From assembly GCF_009857815.1 (NCBI RefSeq), contig NZ_WVVW01000001.1:992001-1056000 (forward strand): 64,000 bases of DNA. Reading direction: 5' to 3'. Made by a program: the position numbers and the translations under genes. Below, one piece after another: positions 43,557 to 51,594 of this stretch (position 1 is its first letter; each line of letters begins with the position of its first letter). The notes under the pieces were generated by a model. That model made no database searches. It saw nothing but the letters and a program-made list of their open reading frames with translations, and had not been told where the DNA came from. The stretch comes from Pseudomaricurvus sp. HS19. Its GTDB lineage: Bacteria > Pseudomonadota > Gammaproteobacteria > Pseudomonadales > Cellvibrionaceae.

Positions 43557-43775
43557 TACTCTCGCTTCCCTCTGCGCTATGGGTAACATCCTGGCTGTTT
43601 GCCTGTGAGCAACAACTATAGCAGTCACACCCTGTCGTGACAGCCTTCGGGTGGCCACCAGACAATCTGCCCGCTGCCGGCAATTCACCGGTACATCTCT
43701 TGACCGGTATACCCCTTGCCAAATTCGCCCCGCCACGTTGTCATTGGCAGACGATAATAATAACCGGACAGTGCC

Positions 43776-45017
43776 ATGACCGCCCCTCACCTGCTCAGCC
43801 CGTGCCCGGCCCACGTGCCGGCAGACGCCGTTTTCGAATTCGATATTTTTGATCAACGTCTGTTGCAAGATCCCCATAACACCGCCCTGCAACTCCTGGC
43901 GGAAGCCCCACCACTCTTCTGGACGCCCTGCAACGGCGGCCACTGGGTCACCACCTGCTACCAACAGGCCTTTACCGTGCTGCGCACCCCGGAGCAGTTC
44001 TCCAGCGGCATGCTATCGCCACAGGAGATGAGCAAGCTGGAGGCCATGATCCCTGCGGACGGGCCCCGTATTCCCCACCCGGTGCCGGTAATGCTGGATC
44101 CGCCGGAGCACACCCGCTATCGCCAGCCACTGCAGAAGGTGTTTGCACCGAAAACCATTAACGCCCTCAAAGGGGATATTGAGCAGCTGGCACACCAGTT
44201 GATCGACACCATCATAGACGACGGCCAATGCGATTTTATTACTGCCGTCGGCGAGCAATTGCCGGTACAGGTGTTCCTGAAGATGATGGGACTGCCGCTG
44301 GATCGACTGCCGGAGTTCCGCGAGCTGGTGAGGGAGGTATTCGCCCCCGCCGGTGCCAACCCCCATGACCAGCTGTTGCGTTTACGCAATATTGCCGATG
44401 TGATGACCGATATCATTCTGGAGCGTCGCGACCATCCCCGTGATGACCTGATCAGCCGGTTGTGGGAGCTGCAACTGGACGGTGAGCCCATGACCTTCGA
44501 GTTGATGGAAGACTACTGTGTGCTGCTGTTCCTGGCGGGTCTCGATACCGTGGTTAACGCCATCGGCTTTGGTGTGCGTCATATGGCCCTGTACCCGGAT
44601 TTCCAGCAGCAGCTGCGCGCCGATCCGCAGTTGATTCCCGAGGCCACGGAAGAACTGCTGCGTCGCTACACCATGACCATTCCTATCCGCCGCGTGCTCA
44701 CTCCCGTGCAACTGGGTGAGCGGCAGCTGGCGGAGAACGACAAAATCATGACCTACCTGCCGCTGGCGGACCTGGATCCGGCCGAATTCCCGGAGCCACA
44801 ACAGTTTGACCTGCTGCGGGAAAACAAACGCCATATGGCCTTCGGTATGGGACCACACCGCTGCCTGGGATCGCACCTGGCGCGACTGGAGCTGCAAACC
44901 CTCTATCACGTGGTGCTGCAACGCCTACCGGAATTTCGCCTGGACACAGCCAAGCCGGCACAGTTCCATGCAGGCCAGATGCTGGCAGTGGCCTCCCTGC
45001 CGCTGCGCTGGGATTAA
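43776..45017 (+). CDS. Cytochrome P450
   Basis: A 413-residue soluble bacterial P450. The heme thiolate Cys363 is in FGMGPHRCLGSHLAR, the I-helix motif AGLDT lies near residue 253, and E-x-x-R reads EELLRR in the K helix. It would oxidise a small hydrophobic substrate with a ferredoxin partner. No ferredoxin or reductase gene is adjacent; the nearest is fpr, 30 kb away. It converges with doeC, with only 26 bases between the stops. Confidence 0.95.
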   Translation: MTAPHLLSPCPAHVPADAVFEFDIFDQRLLQDPHNTALQLLAEAPPLFWTPCNGGHWVTTCYQQAFTVLRTPEQFSSGMLSPQEMSKLEAMIPADGPRIPHPVPVMLDPPEHTRYRQPLQKVFAPKTINALKGDIEQLAHQLIDTIIDDGQCDFITAVGEQLPVQVFLKMMGLPLDRLPEFRELVREVFAPAGANPHDQLLRLRNIADVMTDIILERRDHPRDDLISRLWELQLDGEPMTFELMEDYCVLLFLAGLDTVVNAIGFGVRHMALYPDFQQQLRADPQLIPEATEELLRRYTMTIPIRRVLTPVQLGERQLAENDKIMTYLPLADLDPAEFPEPQQFDLLRENKRHMAFGMGPHRCLGSHLARLELQTLYHVVLQRLPEFRLDTAKPAQFHAGQMLAVASLPLRWD

Positions 45018-45043
45018 GCCGTCGGCAATGTCCGCAGGCGCCA

Positions 45044-46405
45044 TCAGGCAATCCATACCTGCTGGGTATTCACAAACTCACGGATCCCTTGCGGCCCCAG
45101 CTCCCGCCCATAGCCGGATTTACCGATGCCGCCGGAAGGCAGTCGCGGGTCGGTTTTGACGATGCCGTTAACGGCGATCTGCCCGGACTCGATGGTGGCA
45201 ATGGCCTTGTCCATGGCCGCCTGGCTGCGGGTCCAGATGCTGGCCCCAAGGCCGTAATCCGTGGCATTGGCCAACGCCAGCGCCTCATCCAGATTCGCCA
45301 CCGGCGTCACACTGAGCACCGGGCCAAAGGTCTCCTCCTCAAAGGCGGCCATGCCTGGCTGTACATCCAACAGCAGGGTTGGTGGATAGAAGTAGCCGGC
45401 CCCTGACGGCAGATCCCCACCGATAACACAGCGCGCGCCGGCAGCGATGGTCTCACTCACCTGCCGGTGCAGCTGCAGGCGCAGGTCTTCCCGCGCCAGA
45501 GGGCCGAGATTGTTGGCCGGATCACGGGGATCACCCACCTTGAGCGACGCAAACCGCTGGTAGAGAGACTCGGTGAAGCTCTCGTAGATGGACGCTTCCA
45601 CAAACAGTCGCTTGGCGGCAATACAGGATTGGCCGGCATTGATCATACGCGACAGGGTCACCACCTCCGCCGCCTTGTCCAGGTCGGCATCGGCCAGCAC
45701 GATACAGGGATCGGAGCCCCCCAGCTCCAGTACCGCCGGCTTGAGCCCTGCCGCCGCACGGGCGGCCACCTTCTGTCCCGCCACACTGGAGCCGGTAAAC
45801 GACACCGCTTTTACCCGCGGATGATCAATCACCTCCCCCACCAGATCGGTGGTCACCGGTAAATTGGCCATAACGTTTTCCGGCAGGCCGGCACTGTAAA
45901 ACACCTTGGTCAGGCAGGCCGCCGTGGCGGGCACATTGGGATCGGCTTTCATCACGCAGGTATTGCCGGCCATCAAGGCTGGCGCCAGGAAACGCAGGGC
46001 CAGCCACACAGGTGCATTCCAGGGCAGGATGCCCAGCACGGTACCCAGCGGCGGAAACTGCACATAGCTGCGGCTGGCATCGGACTCCAGCGGCTCGGGC
46101 GCCAGGAATTCCGCGCCCTTTTCGGCGTAGTACTCGGCACAACCCGCACTCTTCTCCACTTCTGCCAGACCTTCCGCCACCGGTTTGCCCATCTCCAGCG
46201 CCATCAGGTCTGCCAACTCCACTTTTGCCTCGCGCATGGCGGCGGCCATGCTGCGCAGGATCTGCGCCCGTTCTGTGTAACCGGTGTTGCGCCACTGGGT
46301 GAAACCGTCAGCAATACGCTCAATCACGGCATTGGCCTCGTCCCCTGTCAGGGCGGGTGCCGATGCCAGTTTTTCTCCCGTGGCGGGATTGATGGTTTGC
46401 AGCAT
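45044..46405 (-). CDS. doeC: Aspartate-semialdehyde dehydrogenase DoeC (aldehyde dehydrogenase family)
   Basis: A 453-residue NAD(P)-dependent aldehyde dehydrogenase. The catalytic Cys lies in NAGQSCIAAKRLF and the glutamate in LELGGSDPCIV. It looks like succinate-semialdehyde dehydrogenases, as DoeC does. In the ectoine pathway it oxidises aspartate-semialdehyde to aspartate. It begins 9 bases after doeA and ends the operon. Confidence 0.85.
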   Translation of the reverse strand: MLQTINPATGEKLASAPALTGDEANAVIERIADGFTQWRNTGYTERAQILRSMAAAMREAKVELADLMALEMGKPVAEGLAEVEKSAGCAEYYAEKGAEFLAPEPLESDASRSYVQFPPLGTVLGILPWNAPVWLALRFLAPALMAGNTCVMKADPNVPATAACLTKVFYSAGLPENVMANLPVTTDLVGEVIDHPRVKAVSFTGSSVAGQKVAARAAAGLKPAVLELGGSDPCIVLADADLDKAAEVVTLSRMINAGQSCIAAKRLFVEASIYESFTESLYQRFASLKVGDPRDPANNLGPLAREDLRLQLHRQVSETIAAGARCVIGGDLPSGAGYFYPPTLLLDVQPGMAAFEEETFGPVLSVTPVANLDEALALANATDYGLGASIWTRSQAAMDKAIATIESGQIAVNGIVKTDPRLPSGGIGKSGYGRELGPQGIREFVNTQQVWIA

Positions 46406-46414
46406 CTCTCCTCC

Positions 46415-47713
46415 TCAGGCGTTAGCCGATTGCTTCTCGTTTTTTTTGCCGGAATGCTTACTTGTCTCCTTGTCTCTCGCGCTGGCCGCTTCGGTGGTAT
46501 CCGGCTTGCGGGCGCTGGAGATATTGATGAACTCACCACTGCCGGATTTTGCGGGCTTGACCGTAAAGTCCCGATCCATGGTGAAGAAAGAGCGGCAACC
46601 GGTATCGGTGATCACAATCGTGTCCGAGATACCGCAGGTTTTGTTGCCTTCCACACCCCACATCCAGGGGATCATGTGAAAGGTCATGCCCGGTTTGAGA
46701 ATGGCGGAGTTACCCTGCTTGAGGCTGAGGATATAACCCTCGTCCCAACTGGGGGGAAAGGCAATGCCGATGGAGTAGCCGGATCGGGTAATCAGGCGCG
46801 CGCCGACGGTGTTGTCTTCAATAATATTGCGCACCATGTTGTCCACGTCTGACACCGTCATGCCCGGCTGCACTTCGGAGTGAATGGTATCCAGCGCCTT
46901 TTTCATCACCTCCTGGGCCTGATACATGGCATCGCTCATCTCACCCAGCAGTACCGTGCGCATCATGGCAGTGTGGTAGCGGCGGTAGCAGCCCCCGACT
47001 TCGAGGAAGACGTGCTCACCCGGTTGCACCACGCGCCCTTCGAAGGTGGCGTGACCGATCATGGTTCGCGGACCGGAGGTAACGTAGGGCATCACCGCCG
47101 GCGTCTCGCCACCGGCGCTGAACATGGCGGCACTGATGGCTCCGCCAATCTCGTTCTCGGTGACCCCTGCTTCACACGCCTCAATACCGGCTTTCATGCC
47201 TGCCTCTGTGGCCAGAGCCGCTTTCTGCATCACCTCCAGCTCCACCGCCGATTTGCAGACACGCCCCTCCTCCACAATGCCGAAGCAATCCATCAGCTTT
47301 GCCTCCTTGAGGCTGGTGTGGATGGTGTCCTGCTGATAGGCGGGAAAGAAGTAGCTGTTGCGCTCGTAACCAATGCGTTTGTCGCCCAGACCGAACTCCC
47401 TTAACGCATCCACCAGCATCTGGATGGCATCACCGGTATCGGGATAGGGTCGCGTCAGCTCCACCCAGGTGCGGGCAAAGACATTGGACTCCTCCAGCGC
47501 CCTTGTGATCATAAACGGCTCTTTCTCCAGCGGGACTACCAGGGCCTGCAGAAAGGAGTAACCCGTAGTCTGGTAGTCCGTCAGGTAGGTAATGTTTTCC
47601 GGATCCGTAATCACCACCGCATCCAGGCAGCGCTCGGCAATACGCTGACGCAGTTCGCTCAGGCGGCGCTGGTATTCAGCGAAGGGAAAGGTCATGTCAT
47701 CGCGTTCAATCAT
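46415..47713 (-). CDS. doeA: Ectoine hydrolase DoeA (M24/creatinase fold)
   Basis: A 432-residue creatinase-fold enzyme that opens the ectoine ring to N-acetyl-diaminobutyrate. The M24 metal ligands are partly replaced (LEVGGCYRRYHTAMMRT in place of D-x-G...D), as known for the metal-free EutD/DoeA enzymes. Its start overlaps the doeD stop by 4 bases. An early GAxEERDD-free N-terminus MIERDDMTFPFAEYQRRL fits the family. The C-terminal 40 residues are basic and low in complexity. Confidence 0.92.
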   Translation of the reverse strand: MIERDDMTFPFAEYQRRLSELRQRIAERCLDAVVITDPENITYLTDYQTTGYSFLQALVVPLEKEPFMITRALEESNVFARTWVELTRPYPDTGDAIQMLVDALREFGLGDKRIGYERNSYFFPAYQQDTIHTSLKEAKLMDCFGIVEEGRVCKSAVELEVMQKAALATEAGMKAGIEACEAGVTENEIGGAISAAMFSAGGETPAVMPYVTSGPRTMIGHATFEGRVVQPGEHVFLEVGGCYRRYHTAMMRTVLLGEMSDAMYQAQEVMKKALDTIHSEVQPGMTVSDVDNMVRNIIEDNTVGARLITRSGYSIGIAFPPSWDEGYILSLKQGNSAILKPGMTFHMIPWMWGVEGNKTCGISDTIVITDTGCRSFFTMDRDFTVKPAKSGSGEFINISSARKPDTTEAASARDKETSKHSGKKNEKQSANA

Positions 47714-48984
47714 GCGGCTTGCTCCATTACGTCACGGATGGATTGAGTGAGGATCTCCAGGCCCGCAACCAGGTCTGCCTCGGGAATGGTGAGCGGGGGA
47801 ATCAGCTTCAGCACCTTGCCGCCGCTGCCACAGGCGGAGATGATCAGCCCCTTGCTGAAGCAGCGTTGCACGATGGCCGCTGCGCGTTCGCCGTCGCCCA
47901 CATCCAGTCCCAGGATCAGGCCTTTGCCACGCAGTTGCAGAGAATTGTCGCTGCTTAACAGCGGTTGCAGCTGCTTGCGCGTCAGCAGCTCTTTGGCCTT
48001 CACCTCTACCATCAGGTCGGGAGTATCGAAGTAGGCCAACGCTTCAGTGCCAGCCACAAACGACAGGTTCTGGCCGCGGAAAGTGCCGGTGTGCTGCCCC
48101 GGCGACCAGTTTTCATCCAGCTCCGGGTGCACCAGGTTCATGGCCATGGGGGTACCGATACCACCGATGCCTTTGGCCATGCAGATGATGTCCGGCTCGA
48201 TACCGATGTCATCAAAACTGAAATAGCTGCCGGTGCGTCCACAGCCCACCTGGATCTCATCCACGATCAACACCGAACCCAGCTCTTTTGCCAGTGTTGC
48301 CAGCGATTGCAGCCACTCGCGGCTGGCCACATTGACACCACCTTCGGCCTGAATCACTTCCACCAGAAACGCCGCCGGGGGTGTGATACCGCTGGAGCCG
48401 TCGCGGTAGCGCGCGGCCAGGGTATGCAGCGCGTCAACACCGCAGTTGTTTTCACAGCCAAGGCATTTGCTGTCACAGCCAAACGGTTCATGGCTGACGT
48501 GCAGTAAAGGGATACCCGCCGCTTCGCGAAAATAGCTGTTGGCCGTGGCCGCCAGCGCACCGAGGGTCATACCGTGAAAGCCGCGACTGAATGCCACGAT
48601 GTGATGACGACCGGTAGCCCGCCGCGCCAGTTTCATGGCCGCCTCCACCGCATTGGTACCTGTCGGCCCCATAAATTGCATGCGGTGCGGCATATTGCGG
48701 GGTTTCAGAATCACATCGGTGAACTTCTGCATGAACGCCGCCTTGGCGGTGGTCTTCATATCGAGACTGTGGAGCACACCACCACCCTGCAGGTAAGCGA
48801 TCATGGCTTCGGTCATACGCGGATTGTTGTGGCCGAAGTTAAGCACCCCGGCGCCGGCAAAGAAGTCAATGTACTCCTTGCCCTCCTCATCCACCTGACG
48901 GGCGTTACTGGCCGTGGCAAACACTGCCGGATAGGTTCGGCTGTAGGCCCGGATACTGGATTCGCGATCTTCGAAAATGCTCAT
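47710..48984 (-). CDS. doeD: Diaminobutyrate transaminase DoeD, with an unusual Cys cluster
   Basis: A 424-residue PLP-dependent class-III aminotransferase. The PLP lysine is in ICMAKGIGG, the GTN(A) cofactor motif is MGPTGTNAVEAAMKLAR, and VDEIQVGCGRTG is the usual D-E-x-Q region. In ectoine degradation it moves the amino group from 2,4-diaminobutyrate to give aspartate-semialdehyde. Residues 170-181 carry C-x3-C-x2-C-x3-C (GCDSKCLGCENNC), which I do not expect in EctB/DoeD-type enzymes. Confidence 0.9.
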   Translation of the reverse strand: MSIFEDRESSIRAYSRTYPAVFATASNARQVDEEGKEYIDFFAGAGVLNFGHNNPRMTEAMIAYLQGGGVLHSLDMKTTAKAAFMQKFTDVILKPRNMPHRMQFMGPTGTNAVEAAMKLARRATGRHHIVAFSRGFHGMTLGALAATANSYFREAAGIPLLHVSHEPFGCDSKCLGCENNCGVDALHTLAARYRDGSSGITPPAAFLVEVIQAEGGVNVASREWLQSLATLAKELGSVLIVDEIQVGCGRTGSYFSFDDIGIEPDIICMAKGIGGIGTPMAMNLVHPELDENWSPGQHTGTFRGQNLSFVAGTEALAYFDTPDLMVEVKAKELLTRKQLQPLLSSDNSLQLRGKGLILGLDVGDGERAAAIVQRCFSKGLIISACGSGGKVLKLIPPLTIPEADLVAGLEILTQSIRDVMEQAA

Positions 48985-49011
48985 AAAAGCTCCTCGTCGT
49001 TGTAGGCTCGC

Positions 49012-50169
49012 TCAGTTCGCATCGATACCCACCAGCCGGCAAAACCACTGGCTGACATCGGCGATCAGGCGATCATTAAAGTCGTAATGTGGGCTGTGGC
49101 ACGGGATGTGATGACCATTACCATCATCACTGCCAATCAGCGCGAAAGCGCCGGGTATCTCCTGCAGGTAGTAACTGAAATCTTCCGACGCCATGATCGG
49201 CAGCGGATGGTCATGTCGCTGGGTCTGTTCGCCGAACAACTGCTGCCAGCTGTGACGGGCATGGGCGGCGGGAACGGGATGGTTGATGGTGGCCTGGTAG
49301 CGACTGTGATGGGTGACCTCTGCGGTCACTCCCCAGGCTCGGGCGGTTTGCGTGGCGACGTCGGTGATCATGGCATTGATGGTGTGGCGGGTGGCCTCAT
49401 CCGGGATGCGGATACTGCCCCCCAGCTGCGCCCGCTCGGCAATCACCGTGGGCGCGTTGCCGCACTGGAATTGGGTGACACTGATGACCGCCGCGGCTTG
49501 CGGCGAGAGACGGCGACTGACAATCTGCTGCAGCGCCTGAACCACTGCCGCCCCAGCCAGCAGAGGATCGGCACAGGCTTCCGGCTGGCTGGCGTGGCCA
49601 CCGCGACCGATGAGATCAATGGTGAAGGTGCCGTTACCGCACATCACCAGCTGATCGGGACAGGCGATAGCCCGGTAGGGCAAGGCCGGCCAGTTGTGCC
49701 AGCCGTAGATGGTGCTGACATTCTCCAGACAGCCGTCATCGATCATGGCGCGGGCGCCGTGAAAGCCCTCCTCGGCTGGCTGGAAAATCAGTACCACCGG
49801 GTGTTTGAGTTGCGCTTCACAGCGCTTGAGCCAGCGTGCTGTGGCCAGCAAGGTGGCAGTATGACCATCGTGGCCGCAGGCGTGCATGCAGCCATCGTGG
49901 GTGGATTGCCACGCCTTGCCGGTCTGCTCCTGGATTGGCAGTGCGTCCATATCCCCACGCAGGGCGATGGCGGCACCGGGCCGTTCCCGCCCCAGCCACG
50001 CCAGGGTGCCGGTATCGGCACAGGCCCGCCAGGGAATCTGCCACTCACTCAGCAGTGCGCGCACCTGGCTGGCGGTGCGGTGCTCTTGCCAACTCAGTTC
50101 CGGGTGTGCGTGCAGCTCTCTGCGTAATGTCCGGGCAAAGGCGATGTTGTCTTGCCAGAGGTTGGTCAA
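49012..50169 (-). CDS. doeB2: N-acetyl-diaminobutyrate deacetylase DoeB2 (M20 amidohydrolase)
   Basis: A 385-residue M20-type amidohydrolase. Metal-site motifs are GDMDALPIQE, HACGHDGHTA and QPAEEGFHGA. Family members hydrolyse N-acyl amino acids. Here, the gene order with doeD, doeA and doeC makes it the deacetylase DoeB2, replacing the AstE-like DoeB found in Halomonas. I chose the TTG at 50169, behind a strong GGAGG. It is the first gene of the operon, 27 bases before doeD. Confidence 0.88.
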   Translation of the reverse strand: MTNLWQDNIAFARTLRRELHAHPELSWQEHRTASQVRALLSEWQIPWRACADTGTLAWLGRERPGAAIALRGDMDALPIQEQTGKAWQSTHDGCMHACGHDGHTATLLATARWLKRCEAQLKHPVVLIFQPAEEGFHGARAMIDDGCLENVSTIYGWHNWPALPYRAIACPDQLVMCGNGTFTIDLIGRGGHASQPEACADPLLAGAAVVQALQQIVSRRLSPQAAAVISVTQFQCGNAPTVIAERAQLGGSIRIPDEATRHTINAMITDVATQTARAWGVTAEVTHHSRYQATINHPVPAAHARHSWQQLFGEQTQRHDHPLPIMASEDFSYYLQEIPGAFALIGSDDGNGHHIPCHSPHYDFNDRLIADVSQWFCRLVGIDAN

Positions 50170-50615
50170 AAGCCCTCCTGTCTGGTGCTGACGGTGCGCT
50201 CCTCTGACCGGATCGGAGAGAGCGCCCTGCCAGCGGAATTGCACTGACAGTGTGCCTGTTGCAAGTGATGTTCCACCCGCCAGGTACGTTTTCGGTGCGC
50301 GCTGCGCCAAAAAGAAAAACTGGCGCAAAAACAGACGCCTACGGAAAATATAATTTTTTGTTACGACAAATTATTTTTATCTAAAAGGTCATCCATGATG
50401 ACCGGGATGAATTTATGCACCAGGATGACGCAGCCCGGTGACATGTTTTTATGGGTATCAGCCTGTAGCCATACCTGAGTTGCACCGCCACAGTGTGGGG
50501 GTACAACAATTGAAATGAACCACCCGTTGCCGGCGGCGGCTCGTTGTTGCAGAAACGATCAGGCGAGTGGAGGTCAATCCACTACTGCCGGGTTTCCCCG
50601 GTCAGGAATCCTCTA
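50170..50615. other. Upstream region of the doe operon
   Basis: This 446-base gene-free stretch includes an AT-rich segment at 50345-50385 with the inverted repeat ATAATTT-N11-AAATTAT (50350-50374). A candidate -10 TATATT lies within it on the minus strand. The rest, 50400-50615, shows nothing I can name. Confidence 0.5.
50350..50374 (-). promoter_or_regulatory. Candidate operator of the doe operon
   Basis: The inverted repeat ATAATTT-N11-AAATTAT lies 180 bases before doeB2 in an AT-rich island unlike the surrounding DNA. A MocR/EnuR-type or AsnC-type regulator binds such AT-rich sites in other ectoine operons, but no regulator gene is present here. Confidence 0.35.
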
Positions 50616-50816
50616 TCAGGACTGGCGACCCCTGCGGTTTACCGGGGAGTCGGTAGCAATCATTGCAGCACGTGCGATGATCCTTGCCGGTGCCGGACGG
50701 CGGCGCCCCATACCCGCAATGACGCCACCGATCAGGTCTCGCTGCCGGGCTTTCAGGGCTACCTGCATTAATGCACGATCACAGGCAATGGAGTATTTCA
50801 GCGGATCATCAAACAT
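50616..50816 (-). CDS. Small hypothetical protein, 66 aa
   Basis: A 66-residue basic protein (MFDDPLKYSIACDRALMQVA at the N-terminus). It includes RQRDLIGGVIAGMGRRRP, then a Lys/Arg-rich end. A strong ribosome binding site GGAGGT lies eight bases before the ATG at 50816, which is my main reason to accept it. No family is evident. It may be cotranscribed with nothing, since the next minus-strand gene starts 450 bases on. Confidence 0.5.
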   Translation of the reverse strand: MFDDPLKYSIACDRALMQVALKARQRDLIGGVIAGMGRRRPAPARIIARAAMIATDSPVNRRGRQS

Positions 50817-50995
50817 AGCCACACCTCCGGCGGGCCAATAGGGCCCTATCCAGAGGTATAGTTCAGACAACAGCATGTGTCAGCCCGATCGGGCCGGTTT
50901 TTTTGCGCTGGCCAGGCATTATGGAATGCAGGAGCTGCAGAGCCCCCCAGTGGCAGTAGGGATATAACCGCCACGGCCACAACAACAGGGCGTGA

Positions 50996-51493
50996 TCAGA
51001 GTGCGATGGAACGTCCCGGTGGACGCAGGTCTGACAGGCTCATGCTGCCGGCCTCGGAAACGGTAACGTGGGGCATCAGGGTCATGCCGGTATCAATCCG
51101 CGCCTCCAGGTTGTAATCGACGCTGTCACGGCCGCTGGAGACCACATCGGAGACCAGTCGCAGCACACTGATAATCTGGGTGCTCACTGGTAGCGTCAGC
51201 TGCACCTCCTGATAGGCACCGATGGCCGGAATATCGCTACTGACGCCGGTGGCCAGTTCGATATCGTTGATAAACAGGGTGTAACTCATGCCCTGCACCG
51301 GCAGTGCACGGCTGTTGGGGTTCACCACCCGCAGTTGCACTTCGAAGCGCTGCTCGAAGCCGCTGGAGGGTAACGGGCGCAACGCCGTCAGGTTTACCTG
51401 GGGCTTCTCAAAACCTGGCTGCAGGCCGGCACAGCCTGTCAGCAACAGCCCCAACACTCCGAGAACCCAAACCGAACGCCACACTTTGTTCAT
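50996..51493 (-). CDS. LEA14/WHy-domain lipoprotein
   Basis: A 165-residue lipoprotein (signal MNKVWRSVWVLGVLGLLLTGC, lipobox LTGC) with a late-embryogenesis-abundant type 2 (WHy) domain: VQLRVVNPNSRALPVQGMSY and DIELATGVSSDIPAIGAYQEVQLTLPV. This domain is linked to desiccation or osmotic stress. An upstream ATG would add an unlikely N-terminus, so I chose 51493. Confidence 0.9.
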   Translation of the reverse strand: MNKVWRSVWVLGVLGLLLTGCAGLQPGFEKPQVNLTALRPLPSSGFEQRFEVQLRVVNPNSRALPVQGMSYTLFINDIELATGVSSDIPAIGAYQEVQLTLPVSTQIISVLRLVSDVVSSGRDSVDYNLEARIDTGMTLMPHVTVSEAGSMSLSDLRPPGRSIAL

Positions 51494-51594
51494 AAACCTG
51501 CCCTTCAGCTGACCGCTGTTGTTAACGGCGCGCATGATAGCAAGATCGGTTACCGTCGTGCTTGAGTTTGTTAACACATCCGCAAACTGGTGCG

